A stretch of 47,843 bases of DNA from an uncultured Lachnospiraceae bacterium (GTDB lineage Bacteria; Bacillota; Clostridia; Lachnospirales; Lachnospiraceae): the NCBI GenBank assembly GCA_949155905.1, contig CASCWU010000015.1, forward strand, positions 1 through 47,843, written 5' to 3'. The translations under genes were made by a program, and so were the position numbers. Numbering within the stretch: the stretch's first letter is position 1; every line of letters starts with the position of its first letter. Shown piece after piece: positions 24,873 through 33,671 of the stretch. The notes beneath the pieces were generated by a model. The model saw only the letters and a program-made list of their open reading frames with translations. It had not been told where the DNA came from and searched no databases.

Positions 24873-26059
24873 CACAGCACCTCCTCTATGGCAGCCTCTA
24901 TTGGTACGGCCACTATCCTTCTCCGCTCGCTTCCTTGCCTTAGTATCTCCTCTGAAAGCTGCTCTGCCACCACGTAGATCACTACCATCGTACCAGAAGC
25001 TGCCAAACGCTCCGTCGCCGCCAAAACACGGGAATTCAGCTCATGAAACACACAAAACACCAATTTGCTCTCCCAAAACAGCCCCTGCTCCACTGCCTGA
25101 ACAAAATGCTCTGCCGAATCCTCCCATTCCTGAAATACCAGTTCAGAAGCCTTCTGATAAAATCGGTCAAATTCACTCCTCCCTGAAATAACACTTTTTA
25201 CCAAAGAAGTCTGTCCATAGGAAACCGAGCAGCCTATTTTCCTTTCGGCAAAGAAAAATCCCAAAGCTAGAAGCACCTCTAACATCCTGTTTTCTAATGG
25301 CAGATATTCTTTGATATCCCTGCTGTAACGCCTGGTATCACAAAAAATCGAGATTCCCTGCCGTTCCTCTCCGATTTGTGTTCTTACCTTGAGGCGTTGC
25401 TCCTTTGCGGTTGCTTTCCAGTGAATCCGCCTTAACGGATCGCCCTCTGCATAGTCTCTCACGACCACATCCGCTTCTGCACCTGCCGCAAGCTCTCTTT
25501 GCAGCACGGACAACTCCGGCACATGAATCAGCTCCTCCAGTGCCACGAGCCTTGGCCATACAAACACCTTGATTGTACTGGGAATCGCATAACGCACCTG
25601 AAACAGACGGAAACAGTCCGCCACTACGACCTCCTTAATCCCTACCTCATATTCTCCGCGGTATTTGCAGATTAAACGTGTTTTATAGTCCACCTGATCC
25701 CCCGGCAACAACTCATACTCGGTATCTCCCGGCAAATCCTCTACATAAGAAAAAGAAGAAAACAGCCGGACGCTGACACTCGCAAAGGCAAACCAGACAT
25801 CGTTTTGCAGCACAAAAAAGTATGGCACCGGCTGTCCGCATACCATACTTCTGCCCTCTGTCTGCTGATAAATTTTAAACCCGCCATATACGCACAAAAG
25901 ATATACTAAGGAAATCACCGGCAACAGGCTCACACCAAAAAAGAGGCCATAGCTGACCGCGCCCCCGGAAAAGCTGATTGCAGTCAGAGAAAGCAGCCAC
26001 AAGCCTGCCCACGCCAGCCAATGTAATTTCATACTTACCGCACCCAACGTTTTTCTCAT
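24872..26059 (-). CDS. DUF58 domain-containing membrane protein
   Basis: Predicted 395-aa protein. Two N-terminal transmembrane helices (about residues 13-58) are followed by a beta-rich region and the DUF58 signature VRDYAEGDPLRRIHWKATA near 203, after which comes a vWA-like part (GISIFCDTRRYS near 235). AAAAGGAT precedes the start. It lies between MoxR and the transglutaminase protein in one operon; DUF58 proteins are thought to act with MoxR ATPases in envelope processes. No enzymatic residues are known. Confidence 0.9.
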   Translation of the reverse strand: MRKTLGAVSMKLHWLAWAGLWLLSLTAISFSGGAVSYGLFFGVSLLPVISLVYLLCVYGGFKIYQQTEGRSMVCGQPVPYFFVLQNDVWFAFASVSVRLFSSFSYVEDLPGDTEYELLPGDQVDYKTRLICKYRGEYEVGIKEVVVADCFRLFQVRYAIPSTIKVFVWPRLVALEELIHVPELSVLQRELAAGAEADVVVRDYAEGDPLRRIHWKATAKEQRLKVRTQIGEERQGISIFCDTRRYSRDIKEYLPLENRMLEVLLALGFFFAERKIGCSVSYGQTSLVKSVISGRSEFDRFYQKASELVFQEWEDSAEHFVQAVEQGLFWESKLVFCVFHELNSRVLAATERLAASGTMVVIYVVAEQLSEEILRQGSERRRIVAVPIEAAIEEVL

Positions 26060-26096
26060 TCTCTTATCCTTTTTATCCTCTTTTTTCTTATTCTGC

Positions 26097-27029
26097 TTAC
26101 ATTGGAATTTTTATTTTATGTATCACGTCATCCAGCAAATCCTCTGCCGTCTCCCTGCGCAGCTTCGCCTCAGAGGAAAGCACCAACCGATGGAGCAGCA
26201 CCGGCATGACGACAGCCTTTACATCATCTGGCTTTACAAAGTCCCTCTCCTGGAGCAACGCCCTTGCCTGGGCAGCACGCAATAGTGCAAGAAGCGCCCG
26301 CGGGCTGGCTCCCAATAAAAACCCTGGATCCTCTCTTGTACCAAGCACAATATCCTCGATATAGCCCAAAACTGTCGCCTGTATCAGTACCCCTGCCGCC
26401 TGCTTCTGCAACGCTATGATATCCTCTGCCTGACAGACCGGCCTTACCCGATCCGGTGTCCTTCCCTCTAAAAACTGGCTTGCCATCCGCAGCTCCTCCT
26501 CCCTTCCCGGATACCCAATCGAAAGCCGCATCATAAAACGATCCAACTGCGCCTCCGGCAAAGGATAAGTACCGAGAAACTCTATCGGATTTTGAGTCGC
26601 CAGCACCAGAAATGGCCGAGGCAGCGGATGCGCTACTCCATCTACCGTCACCTGTCCCTCCGCCATCGCTTCCAATAAGCTCGACTGCGTTTTCGGAGAA
26701 GTTCGGTTGATTTCATCCGCCAGCAGGATTTGATTCATCACCGCTCCTGCCCGATAGGTAAACTCTCCGCTTTTCATGTTGTATACCGAAACACCTGCTA
26801 CGTCTCCCGGCAGCGTATCCGGCGTAAACTGAATCCGTCCAAAGCTGCAGGAAATACTTTTTGCCAGAACACCTGCCAACGTAGTTTTCCCCACTCCTGG
26901 CACATCCTCTAACAGCACATGTCCGCCCGCCAACAGACAGACCAGTAGATTCTCTACGACGTCCTCCTTGCCGACAAAGACCTGATGGATGGATTCCCGC
27001 AGGCTTCTTATGATAGTGCTTTCTCCCAT
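26097..27029 (-). CDS. MoxR family AAA+ ATPase
   Basis: Predicted 310-aa chaperone-like ATPase. Walker A is GVGKTTLAGVLA near residue 46, Walker B ILLADEINRTSPKTQ near 103, sensor 1 VLATQNPIEFLG near 145, and the C-terminal lid includes GASPRALLALLRAAQARAL near 250. It heads the MoxR-DUF58-transglutaminase operon, preceded by a candidate promoter at 27067-27095. The usual role is assembly or activation of partner protein complexes. Confidence 0.94.
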   Translation of the reverse strand: MGESTIIRSLRESIHQVFVGKEDVVENLLVCLLAGGHVLLEDVPGVGKTTLAGVLAKSISCSFGRIQFTPDTLPGDVAGVSVYNMKSGEFTYRAGAVMNQILLADEINRTSPKTQSSLLEAMAEGQVTVDGVAHPLPRPFLVLATQNPIEFLGTYPLPEAQLDRFMMRLSIGYPGREEELRMASQFLEGRTPDRVRPVCQAEDIIALQKQAAGVLIQATVLGYIEDIVLGTREDPGFLLGASPRALLALLRAAQARALLQERDFVKPDDVKAVVMPVLLHRLVLSSEAKLRRETAEDLLDDVIHKIKIPM

Positions 27030-27066
27030 TTCAAGCCCTCCTCTTCTTAAAAGCCTTCTGCCTTTT

Positions 27067-27095
27067 ATTATAAAGAAATTATGGTGTTTTGAGAA
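27067..27095 (-). promoter_or_regulatory. promoter of the MoxR operon
   Basis: Minus strand TTCTCA (27095-27090), 17-base spacer, TATAAT (27072-27067), about 40 bases before the MoxR start codon. Confidence 0.55.
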
Positions 27096-27150
27096 GTCCT
27101 TTTTTGTTTCTTACTTTATACCTATACGTTATAATTCTTTATCAAACATA

Positions 27151-27190
27151 CAAAACAGGCAGAGTCCCAGGAATTCCTGTCCTCTGCCTG
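27151..27190 (-). terminator. terminator after the SpoIIQ-like gene
   Basis: Minus strand CAGGCAGAG (27190-27182) and CTCTGCCTG (27164-27156) form a perfect 9-bp stem followed by TTTTGT, 10 bases after the stop codon. Confidence 0.8.
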
Positions 27191-27200
27191 CCTTCTCGTT

Positions 27201-28256
27201 TCACCTTAAAAGGAGCAATGGGTTGACGGATTCTCCGTCCTGAAGCACCTGGAAATATAGGTTGCTTCCTTCTTTGGTATAGTAGATGGTCGGCTCTGCC
27301 ACCTGTGCCAAAACCGTGCCTTCCTCCACAACATCACCTACCTGCACATGCAGATCGGCTAATTGAGCGTAACGGAGCTGATAGCCGTCTCCGATATCCA
27401 CTAAGATGCTGTTGCCAAGTTCCTCGGTCTCTGTAATGGCCGTCACCACACCTTTGGCGCCGCATAGGACATCGCTTCCTGCCTCTAGGCCAATCATTAC
27501 AGCCGGATTGCATTTAAACTGCTCTAAGGTTTCAAAATAGACCAGCTTTTCCACACTGTAATTTTTAATAATCGCACCCTCAGCTGGCCAGAGCAGACCG
27601 TTTTCCTCCTGAAAATGGAGGTTTTGCAAAATGTTCTGATTCGGCTGTACGGAGGTGACAGGCTCTGCGGTATCCGATACTCCGTCGGTAGCGGCTACCT
27701 CGCCGTACTCCGACTCCAACTCCAGATTAGCGGCCAGATCCTGATCGATCTCTGTCGTATCTGCTGTCTCTGCAGACTCATTCTCTGCCAGCTCTGGCTG
27801 GTTTTCCCCTGCGGTATCCTCTGCTGCCATTTCGCCTGAAAGCTCACCGCCCTGCGGAGTGTCTCCCTTGGCCACCTCATTGCCTTGTCCTGCCTCGCCC
27901 GAAGATGCATCGCCCTGGGCCATCTCACCTGTCCATCCGTCCGGAGTCGCGCTGCCTGTGATATCACTGTTTTTGGCAGCCTCACCGTCGGCCTTTGCCG
28001 TTTCACTTCCTGTTGATGTATCCTTCTGCCCTCCTGTGGCATCCGGCTTTACACCAATGGCACTTTCCCCTGCTGGATTCACCTCTGCTAAATTCCCCGG
28101 AGTGTCCTGCTTCGCTAACTCATCCTCACTCTGTCGTTTGACGGAATTCACGTTGGCATAAACCATAGTCAGCACAAATACGGCAAAGATGCCTGCAAAA
28201 AGTGATACATAAAATCCCTTTGATTTAAAAAATGCCGAAACCTTCTCTCGTTTCAC
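27201..28256 (-). CDS. SpoIIQ-like protein with degenerate M23 (LytM) domain
   Basis: Predicted 351-aa type II membrane protein: short basic cytoplasmic end, one transmembrane helix (about 16-38), and a long Ala/Gly/Glu/Asp-rich linker (about 45-210). The C-terminal M23/LytM fold (about 218-351) has recognisable GSDVLCGAKGVVTAI, GNSILVDIGDGYQLRYAQL and VGDVVEEGTVLA strands. The zinc ligands of active M23 peptidases appear lost: where HPxxD is expected the sequence reads NPAVM, and HxH is replaced by NLYFQV. Catalytically dead M23 domains are typical of SpoIIQ, the forespore partner of SpoIIIAH in engulfment. GTG at 28256 is chosen because AGGTG lies 6 bases upstream; a GTG at 28265 overlaps that site. 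A sigma-F-like promoter precedes it. Confidence 0.75.
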   Translation of the reverse strand: MKREKVSAFFKSKGFYVSLFAGIFAVFVLTMVYANVNSVKRQSEDELAKQDTPGNLAEVNPAGESAIGVKPDATGGQKDTSTGSETAKADGEAAKNSDITGSATPDGWTGEMAQGDASSGEAGQGNEVAKGDTPQGGELSGEMAAEDTAGENQPELAENESAETADTTEIDQDLAANLELESEYGEVAATDGVSDTAEPVTSVQPNQNILQNLHFQEENGLLWPAEGAIIKNYSVEKLVYFETLEQFKCNPAVMIGLEAGSDVLCGAKGVVTAITETEELGNSILVDIGDGYQLRYAQLADLHVQVGDVVEEGTVLAQVAEPTIYYTKEGSNLYFQVLQDGESVNPLLLLR

Positions 28257-28257
28257 T

Positions 28258-28302
28258 GTTATCACCTCACTTGTATTGTACCCAGGTGATAACCTTTTAT
28301 AC
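28258..28302 (-). promoter_or_regulatory. sigma-F-like promoter and ribosome-binding-site dyad of the SpoIIQ-like gene
   Basis: Minus strand GTATA (28302-28298), 14 bases, GGGTACAATA (28283-28274). The -10 fits the published forespore pattern GGnnAnAnTR and the -35 fits GYATA; the spacer is slightly short. GTTATCACCT (28293-28284) is the exact inverse complement of AGGTGATAAC (28267-28258), which contains the ribosome binding site. Confidence 0.5.
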
Positions 28303-28349
28303 GAGGATTTCCATTTTCCTGTCTGGTAAACTCTAACAAATCCAAATGC

Positions 28350-31300
28350 TTACTCAACGCTTTTTAAAGATTCTACCATATCAATTTTACGCAATTTAAA
28401 GAACATTCCGAAATTGACTGCCATCGCAAACAAACTGGTAAGCAGTATACTATACACATAGCTTGGCAGCTTGATGCTCCGGCCAAACATAACCATATCA
28501 ATTTCGCAGGTGCGAATCACAAACTGGTGCAGGCCAAGTCCCATCAGCATTCCGGCCAAAATCCCCAAAACAGTCAATAAAATATTTTCCCGGTAGACAT
28601 ATTCCGCCACCTCAATATCATAAAAGCCCAGTACCTTAATTGTCGCCAGCTCCCGCCGCCGCTCCATAATACTGATATTGTTTAAATTATAAAGAATGAT
28701 AAAGGCCAGCAGGCCTGCCGCTATAATCAATACCCAGATAACCAGATCCAGACTGTGCATCATATTGGCCACTGTCTCCTGCAAATCCTCCACCAACGTC
28801 ATAGATTGTACGATTTCCTGCTCCAAAAGCTGCTCCGAAAGCTCCGTTTTTCGGCTCTCGGACAGCTCTGAGAGCTTGAGCAAAATCTGATTGTATTCCG
28901 GCTTTTTAAGGAAAAGCTTCTGATAATCTGCCTCTGTCAGATAGACATAATGATACATATAGTTTTCCGCAATCGCCGTTATTGTCACCGGAAGCTTTTC
29001 CGTCTCATTTTTTACAAGGTAAATCGTATCCCCTACGGAAAGGTTCAATAGTTTTGAAAGCTTTTCCGTAATGATCGCTCCGCCCTCCTTTAACGTATAA
29101 TGCTCGTCTGATAAGCGATCCCGCAGCACCAGAAACTGATTCAGTCCGTCCAAACGCTCTGGCACAAACAGATTCGCATTTTTCGTCACGCCATTGGCCT
29201 CCACATCCATCGCCACTGTGCGCACATACAGGCTTGCCGATAGCTCTGGAATCGTATCCTCCAGTTCCTTCCGATAGCTCTGCTTTACTTCCTCGCTTTT
29301 TCCCTCATCCACCGACAAATGCGCATCATAAGTCCATAGCTCCCGATACTGGTTGTTGACAATTTCCTGAATCGAATCCCGCAGACCAAAGCCGACCATT
29401 AAAAGAGCCATACTGCCGCCAATGCCAAAAATCGTCATAAACAACCGCTTTTTATAACGAAACAGATTCCGCAGAGAGGATTTCCAGATAAAGCTTAAAT
29501 GCTTCCAGATAAACCCAATCCGCTCTAACAGCACCCGTTTCCCCTGCTTTGGCGCCTCTGGGCGCATCAGCTCTGCCGGAACACCAGCCAGCTCCTTGTA
29601 GCAGGAAAGCGCGGTCGCTGCTACCGTACAGAAAACAGCTATCAAAATGGATACGACTGCCTGGCTGCCATGAATCGTCATAATCGGCTCCGGCAGACCA
29701 ATATATAAAATCTGATAAGCCTTAATAATCACATACGGATATAAATAGCTTCCCCCTACCGCACCAAGCACACTGCCAATCAGACAGGCCAAAAGCGCAT
29801 AGAGAACATATTTGGAGGCTATCGAGGCCTTGGAATAGCCAAGCGCCTTCATCGTTCCAATCTGCGTCCGCTCCTCCTCCACCATTCTTGTCATCGTCGT
29901 CAGACAAACCAGGGCAGCCACCAGGAAAAACAGCGCCGGGAATACCTCTCCAATCGCTCCGATCCGCTCGGCATCCATCCCAAATTCCATAAATGTCTGT
30001 ACCGAATCGCTCCGCTTTAACACCATCCATTCTGGCATCTTTAGTTCCTCTAAATCCACCTCTGCGTCGGATACCTCGATTCTGGCATCTGCCAACTCCT
30101 CTCTGGCGTCCGCCAGTTCCTTTCTGGCATCCGCCATCTCCTGTTCGGCGTCCGCTTTTTTCTCTGCAAACTTCTCCTTCGCATCCGCCAGCTTTGCTTC
30201 TCCGTCTGCTGCCTCTTCCTCGCCCTGCTCCAGCTCCTCCTTCGCATCTGCCAGCTCTGCCTTCGCCTTCGCTAACTCCCGCTTTCCCTCCTGCAGCTCA
30301 TTCCAGGAATTCTGCCAGGTCTGTCCGGCCTCAGAAAGCTTTTTCTCTCCGGCCGCCACCTCCTGCCCGCTCTGCTCCAATACCTTGCGGTTTTCTGCCA
30401 GCTCACTCTCTCCGGCTGCTATCTGTGCTTTCCCGTCCTCTAGCTGCTGGTACTGGGCAGACAGCTCCTCGTCGGTTTTGACATAGGCCAATATCTGCTC
30501 CCGATCTGTCATCCCCATCGCCTCAAATCCGGCAAAAAACTGTTCCTCCATCTGTTCTAGCTGCTCGGCCTGGGAGACCAGACGCTTTTCTGCTGCCTCT
30601 AGCTGTGACAGACCATCCTCATATTCCTTCTTTCCAGCGTCAAAGGTTTCCTGCTGCTTTCGCAGCTCCTCTCTGGCATCCATCAGCTTCTGCTCGGCTT
30701 CGGCCAAATCGGCTTCGTTTTTTTCTATCTCCTCTAAGCCCTCCTGATAGGAGGCCCAGCCGTCGTCTAATTCCTTCCTGCCATCTGCCAACTTTTGTTC
30801 CGCTTCTGCTAGTTCCTCCTCCGCTTCCACTAACTCCGCCTCGGCATCGGCTACCTCTGCTTCCCCATCGGCTACCTTCTGCTCTCCGTCGGCTATTTCC
30901 TCTCTCGCATCCGCCAGCTTTTGCTCGGCATCGGTCCGGATCGCTTCATAGCGGATACGGCTGCGCTCCTCCGCGATTCCCTCTATCTGTTCTACGACCT
31001 CGTCTACCTTAGCCTCATACGCATCCAAATAGCAGTTTTCTTCCTCCGCTCCCTCTACCCGCACATAAATGCTATGGTAAATCGGAGCCTGCGCTGCCTT
31101 AGCATCCTGATAAAATTCCTCTAGCAAAAGCCCTAAAAAGCCATCCGACTTTCCGTCCCCAATCTCTGCCGTTCCCCGATCCAGATTCAGATACTTGGCA
31201 TAGCTGCCGCAGCCTACAATCGTATACGTAGCGTGTCCAAGAGTTTCAAGAATATCCTCTTCCTTTCCGTCTGCATCCCGTTTCCCGGAATGCAGGGTAA

Positions 31301-31742
31301 TCGAATCCCCGACCTTCCAGCCGTTTTGCTCCATAAAGCGGGCGTCGCCAAAGCACTCTCCCGGCTGCTCCGGCAATCTTCCCTCCTCTACCTGTACCTG
31401 GTTTAAATTCCCTCCCAGAGAAAAAATATGTAGCAGGTTACTCAAGCCATCAAACTCGCAAAGTGCTTCTGCTTCCATTCCGGCCTCTACCTGCTCTACT
31501 CCAGGCACCTGTGAGATCGCCTCTAAATCTTCTCCTGCCAACCCCATCGTGCTGACTACCCGGATATCCATAAATCTGGTTTCATCATACAGATTGTCTG
31601 CCGTCAGCCTCATATCCGGCTCTGCGGAACGTACTCCTGCGTAAAAGGAAACACCTAACGCCGTAATCAATAGAATAGACAAAAATCTAGGGAGACTTTT
31701 CCCTATTTCCCGAAAAAAATCCTTTCTCTGCGCTCGTTTCAT
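28350..31742 (-). CDS. FtsX-like permease of an ABC transporter with long extracytoplasmic coiled coil
   Basis: Predicted 1130-aa MacB/FtsX-type permease. A first transmembrane helix (about 20-40) precedes an extracytoplasmic domain interrupted by a coiled coil of roughly 300 residues (about 260-570) made of repeated ADAREELADA-like heptads. Then three helices of the first FtsX domain follow (about 600-720), a second extracytoplasmic domain, and a final helix group (about 1000-1120). Start choice is uncertain: homologues favour ATG 31742 (MKRAQRKDFF) but it has no good site; a GTG at 31802 follows CAGGG-AAAGGA. It is 3' of its ATPase gene and downstream of an AraC regulator. The substrate is unknown; such systems act in envelope remodelling, peptide resistance or lipoprotein transport. 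Confidence 0.9.
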   Translation of the reverse strand: MKRAQRKDFFREIGKSLPRFLSILLITALGVSFYAGVRSAEPDMRLTADNLYDETRFMDIRVVSTMGLAGEDLEAISQVPGVEQVEAGMEAEALCEFDGLSNLLHIFSLGGNLNQVQVEEGRLPEQPGECFGDARFMEQNGWKVGDSITLHSGKRDADGKEEDILETLGHATYTIVGCGSYAKYLNLDRGTAEIGDGKSDGFLGLLLEEFYQDAKAAQAPIYHSIYVRVEGAEEENCYLDAYEAKVDEVVEQIEGIAEERSRIRYEAIRTDAEQKLADAREEIADGEQKVADGEAEVADAEAELVEAEEELAEAEQKLADGRKELDDGWASYQEGLEEIEKNEADLAEAEQKLMDAREELRKQQETFDAGKKEYEDGLSQLEAAEKRLVSQAEQLEQMEEQFFAGFEAMGMTDREQILAYVKTDEELSAQYQQLEDGKAQIAAGESELAENRKVLEQSGQEVAAGEKKLSEAGQTWQNSWNELQEGKRELAKAKAELADAKEELEQGEEEAADGEAKLADAKEKFAEKKADAEQEMADARKELADAREELADARIEVSDAEVDLEELKMPEWMVLKRSDSVQTFMEFGMDAERIGAIGEVFPALFFLVAALVCLTTMTRMVEEERTQIGTMKALGYSKASIASKYVLYALLACLIGSVLGAVGGSYLYPYVIIKAYQILYIGLPEPIMTIHGSQAVVSILIAVFCTVAATALSCYKELAGVPAELMRPEAPKQGKRVLLERIGFIWKHLSFIWKSSLRNLFRYKKRLFMTIFGIGGSMALLMVGFGLRDSIQEIVNNQYRELWTYDAHLSVDEGKSEEVKQSYRKELEDTIPELSASLYVRTVAMDVEANGVTKNANLFVPERLDGLNQFLVLRDRLSDEHYTLKEGGAIITEKLSKLLNLSVGDTIYLVKNETEKLPVTITAIAENYMYHYVYLTEADYQKLFLKKPEYNQILLKLSELSESRKTELSEQLLEQEIVQSMTLVEDLQETVANMMHSLDLVIWVLIIAAGLLAFIILYNLNNISIMERRRELATIKVLGFYDIEVAEYVYRENILLTVLGILAGMLMGLGLHQFVIRTCEIDMVMFGRSIKLPSYVYSILLTSLFAMAVNFGMFFKLRKIDMVESLKSVE
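30040..30960 (-). repeat. degenerate tandem repeats encoding the coiled coil of the permease
   Basis: Imperfect 21-base units (minus strand GCxGATGCCAGAxxGGAG-like) repeat many times, most regularly at about 30066-30270 and 30770-30950. They encode ADGEAEVADAEAELVEAEEE-type heptads. Units of this kind are prone to length change by slippage. Confidence 0.75.
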
Positions 31743-31823
31743 CGCTATTTTCTGGCACGTCCCTCTTCTACCCTTTCCTTTGGCAGCAGAAGAATGCCGC
31801 ACTCCTTTCCCTGCTGTTGTTAC

Positions 31824-32537
31824 TCACCACTCTATCGTTTCCACCGGAATAGGTGTCTGATTGATTTGCATTTCCTGTACCCTTCCGTTTTTAATCCGAA
31901 TCACCCGATCTGCCATCGGGGAAATCGCCGTATTATGGGTAATGACAATCACAGTCCGCCCCTTCTCTCTGCAGGTATCCTGCAATAGCTTTAAAATCGA
32001 CTTTCCGGTCTGATAATCCAGGGCGCCTGTCGGCTCGTCGCAAAGCAGCAGCTTGGGATTTTTTGCCAATGCCCTGGCAATCGACACCCGCTGCTGTTCC
32101 CCTCCGGAAAGCTGTGCTGGGAAATTGTCCATCCGATCTCCTAAGCCTACCTCCTTTAATACCTCTCTGGCATCCAGAGGATTCTTGGATATCTGCAGCG
32201 CCAACTCCACGTTTTCCAGAGCAGTCAGGTTCTGTACCAAGTTGTAAAACTGAAAGACAAACCCGATATCCTCTCTCCGGTACTGAATCAGCTTCCGCCC
32301 CCGATAATGCGTAATATCATTCCCATCCACTAACACCTGGCCGCTGGTGGCCGTATCCATCCCGCCTAAAATATTTAACACAGTCGTTTTACCCGCGCCG
32401 CTCGACCCGACCACCACGACAAACTCACCCTTTTTTATGGTAAAATCAATCCCATCCGCCGCATGAATCACAACCTCTCCCATCTGGTAAGTCTTTGTCA
32501 CCTGCCGCAGCTCTACAAAGTTACTCTTTTCCTCCAT
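31824..32537 (-). CDS. ABC transporter ATP-binding protein (MacB/LolD-type)
   Basis: Predicted 237-aa ATPase. Walker [13 protein letters not shown] near residue 45, Q-loop FVFQFYNLV near 93, signature [15 protein letters not shown] near 142, Walker [13 protein letters not shown] near 165 and the H-loop VITHNTA near 200 are all present. CAGGAGG precedes the start. It pairs with the FtsX-like permease immediately downstream and follows the AraC gene by 33 bp, so the three are likely co-transcribed. Confidence 0.95.
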   Translation of the reverse strand: MEEKSNFVELRQVTKTYQMGEVVIHAADGIDFTIKKGEFVVVVGSSGAGKTTVLNILGGMDTATSGQVLVDGNDITHYRGRKLIQYRREDIGFVFQFYNLVQNLTALENVELALQISKNPLDAREVLKEVGLGDRMDNFPAQLSGGEQQRVSIARALAKNPKLLLCDEPTGALDYQTGKSILKLLQDTCREKGRTVIVITHNTAISPMADRVIRIKNGRVQEMQINQTPIPVETIEW

Positions 32538-32570
32538 TTTAAATACCTCCTGTTTTTCGTTTTGTATGAT

Positions 32571-33455
32571 TCAATCTAAAACATCCTCTAGGCTTCTGCG
32601 CCCAGAAAGCAGATATTCCGTCGGGGTGATACCAAAGTTTTTTTTAAAGGCACGCAAGAACGCCGAATATTCGCGGAATCCCGACTCCTGGGCGGCCTGC
32701 GCTGCTCCGACCCCCTGCTCCATCAGATCCTTTGTGAGCAGTAAGCGTTTCTGCATAATGTAATTATAAATCGTATAGCCTGTCTCTTCTTTAAAACGGT
32801 GCATCAGATAAAACCGGCTTATGTAGCATTGTGCCGCCAGACGATCTATCGTCAGCTCGTCCCGCAGATGAGCATTGATATATTTGAGTAAGCTCTCGAT
32901 CCTTGGATCGTATTTTAAAACGTCCTCTCCCTGCTTGGCCGGCTCTCCTAGCTGAATCCGGTTTAAATACACCAAAATCTGCACAAACAAGGCCTCCGCC
33001 ATCTGTCTGCTTCCGTACTCCTTCCCCTTTACCGACCGCTCCAGCTCGGCAATCAGCTCCCGCATCCGCTCCTGCAGGCCGGACTCCAGCCGGATCAAGT
33101 TCATCCGCCGTTCCCCCGTCAGCGAAAAGCAGGCAGACAGATCATCGCCCTCCTCACAAAACCGCCGGATATACTCCGGGCTGATCCAGAGAATGATCCG
33201 CTCATACGGCTCGCTTGCATCGATCACAGGGCGGTGAATGTCATGGTGATTGATTAACAAAATATCCCATGGCTTTAAAAAATAGGTCTTTCCCTCTATC
33301 ATATACGTCACCTTGCCGGAAAGCAAGAGAATCATCTTGTTAAATTCATGATAATGGTAGTCGTATTGCTCCTCTTTTCGATCCTTTAAATGAAAAAACA
33401 GAAAGTTCTGATTTAAGTACCCTCTTTTTTGTCCTCGCTCCCGCCCGCCGTCCAT
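32571..33455 (-). CDS. AraC family transcriptional regulator with N-terminal cupin
   Basis: Predicted 294-aa regulator. The N-terminal cupin sensor (about residues 15-110) includes YDYHYHEFNKMILLLSG and ILLINHHDIHRPV, a His-rich pattern. The C-terminal AraC DNA-binding domain (about 190-290) has LTIDRLAAQCYISRFYLMHR as the first helix-turn-helix and AAQESGFREYSAFLRAFKKN as the second, ending in FGITPTEYL. ATG at 33455 is chosen because GGGAGG lies 8 bases before it; a GTG at 33464 abuts that site. It precedes and probably controls the ABC transporter operon, and is divergent from dapF. The 216-bp gap between them has a TATAAT-like -10 at 33502-33507 (minus) but no clear -35. Confidence 0.93.
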   Translation of the reverse strand: MDGGRERGQKRGYLNQNFLFFHLKDRKEEQYDYHYHEFNKMILLLSGKVTYMIEGKTYFLKPWDILLINHHDIHRPVIDASEPYERIILWISPEYIRRFCEEGDDLSACFSLTGERRMNLIRLESGLQERMRELIAELERSVKGKEYGSRQMAEALFVQILVYLNRIQLGEPAKQGEDVLKYDPRIESLLKYINAHLRDELTIDRLAAQCYISRFYLMHRFKEETGYTIYNYIMQKRLLLTKDLMEQGVGAAQAAQESGFREYSAFLRAFKKNFGITPTEYLLSGRRSLEDVLD

Positions 33456-33671
33456 CCACAGCACCTCCCGCCTGACTGTTTTCTTTTTTCTATCTTAAAG
33501 CATTATATGAAAGCCTTCAAGCACTTTATAATATTTTAATAATAAATCCTGTTTTATATACTAAAATGGAAGCAAGTTGTTTAGCAAAATGGGAACGTGT
33601 CCGTACACCAGGGAAGGGCGAAAATCTTTCCTGCCTATCATAAAAAATAATAACATAAGGAGCAAACTAAT

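Noticed and set aside
30040-30960. CRISPR-like array
   Set aside because: The repeats are in-frame, imperfect 21-base units without unique spacers; they encode a coiled coil.
29993-31012. Pro-rich plus-strand open frames opposite the permease coiled coil
   Set aside because: Low-complexity complement of Glu/Ala/Asp/Leu repeats; not proteins.
33540-33671. Lysine riboswitch (L-box) or T-box upstream of dapF
   Set aside because: The leader is too short and AT-rich, with none of the conserved core elements; the same holds before dapB.
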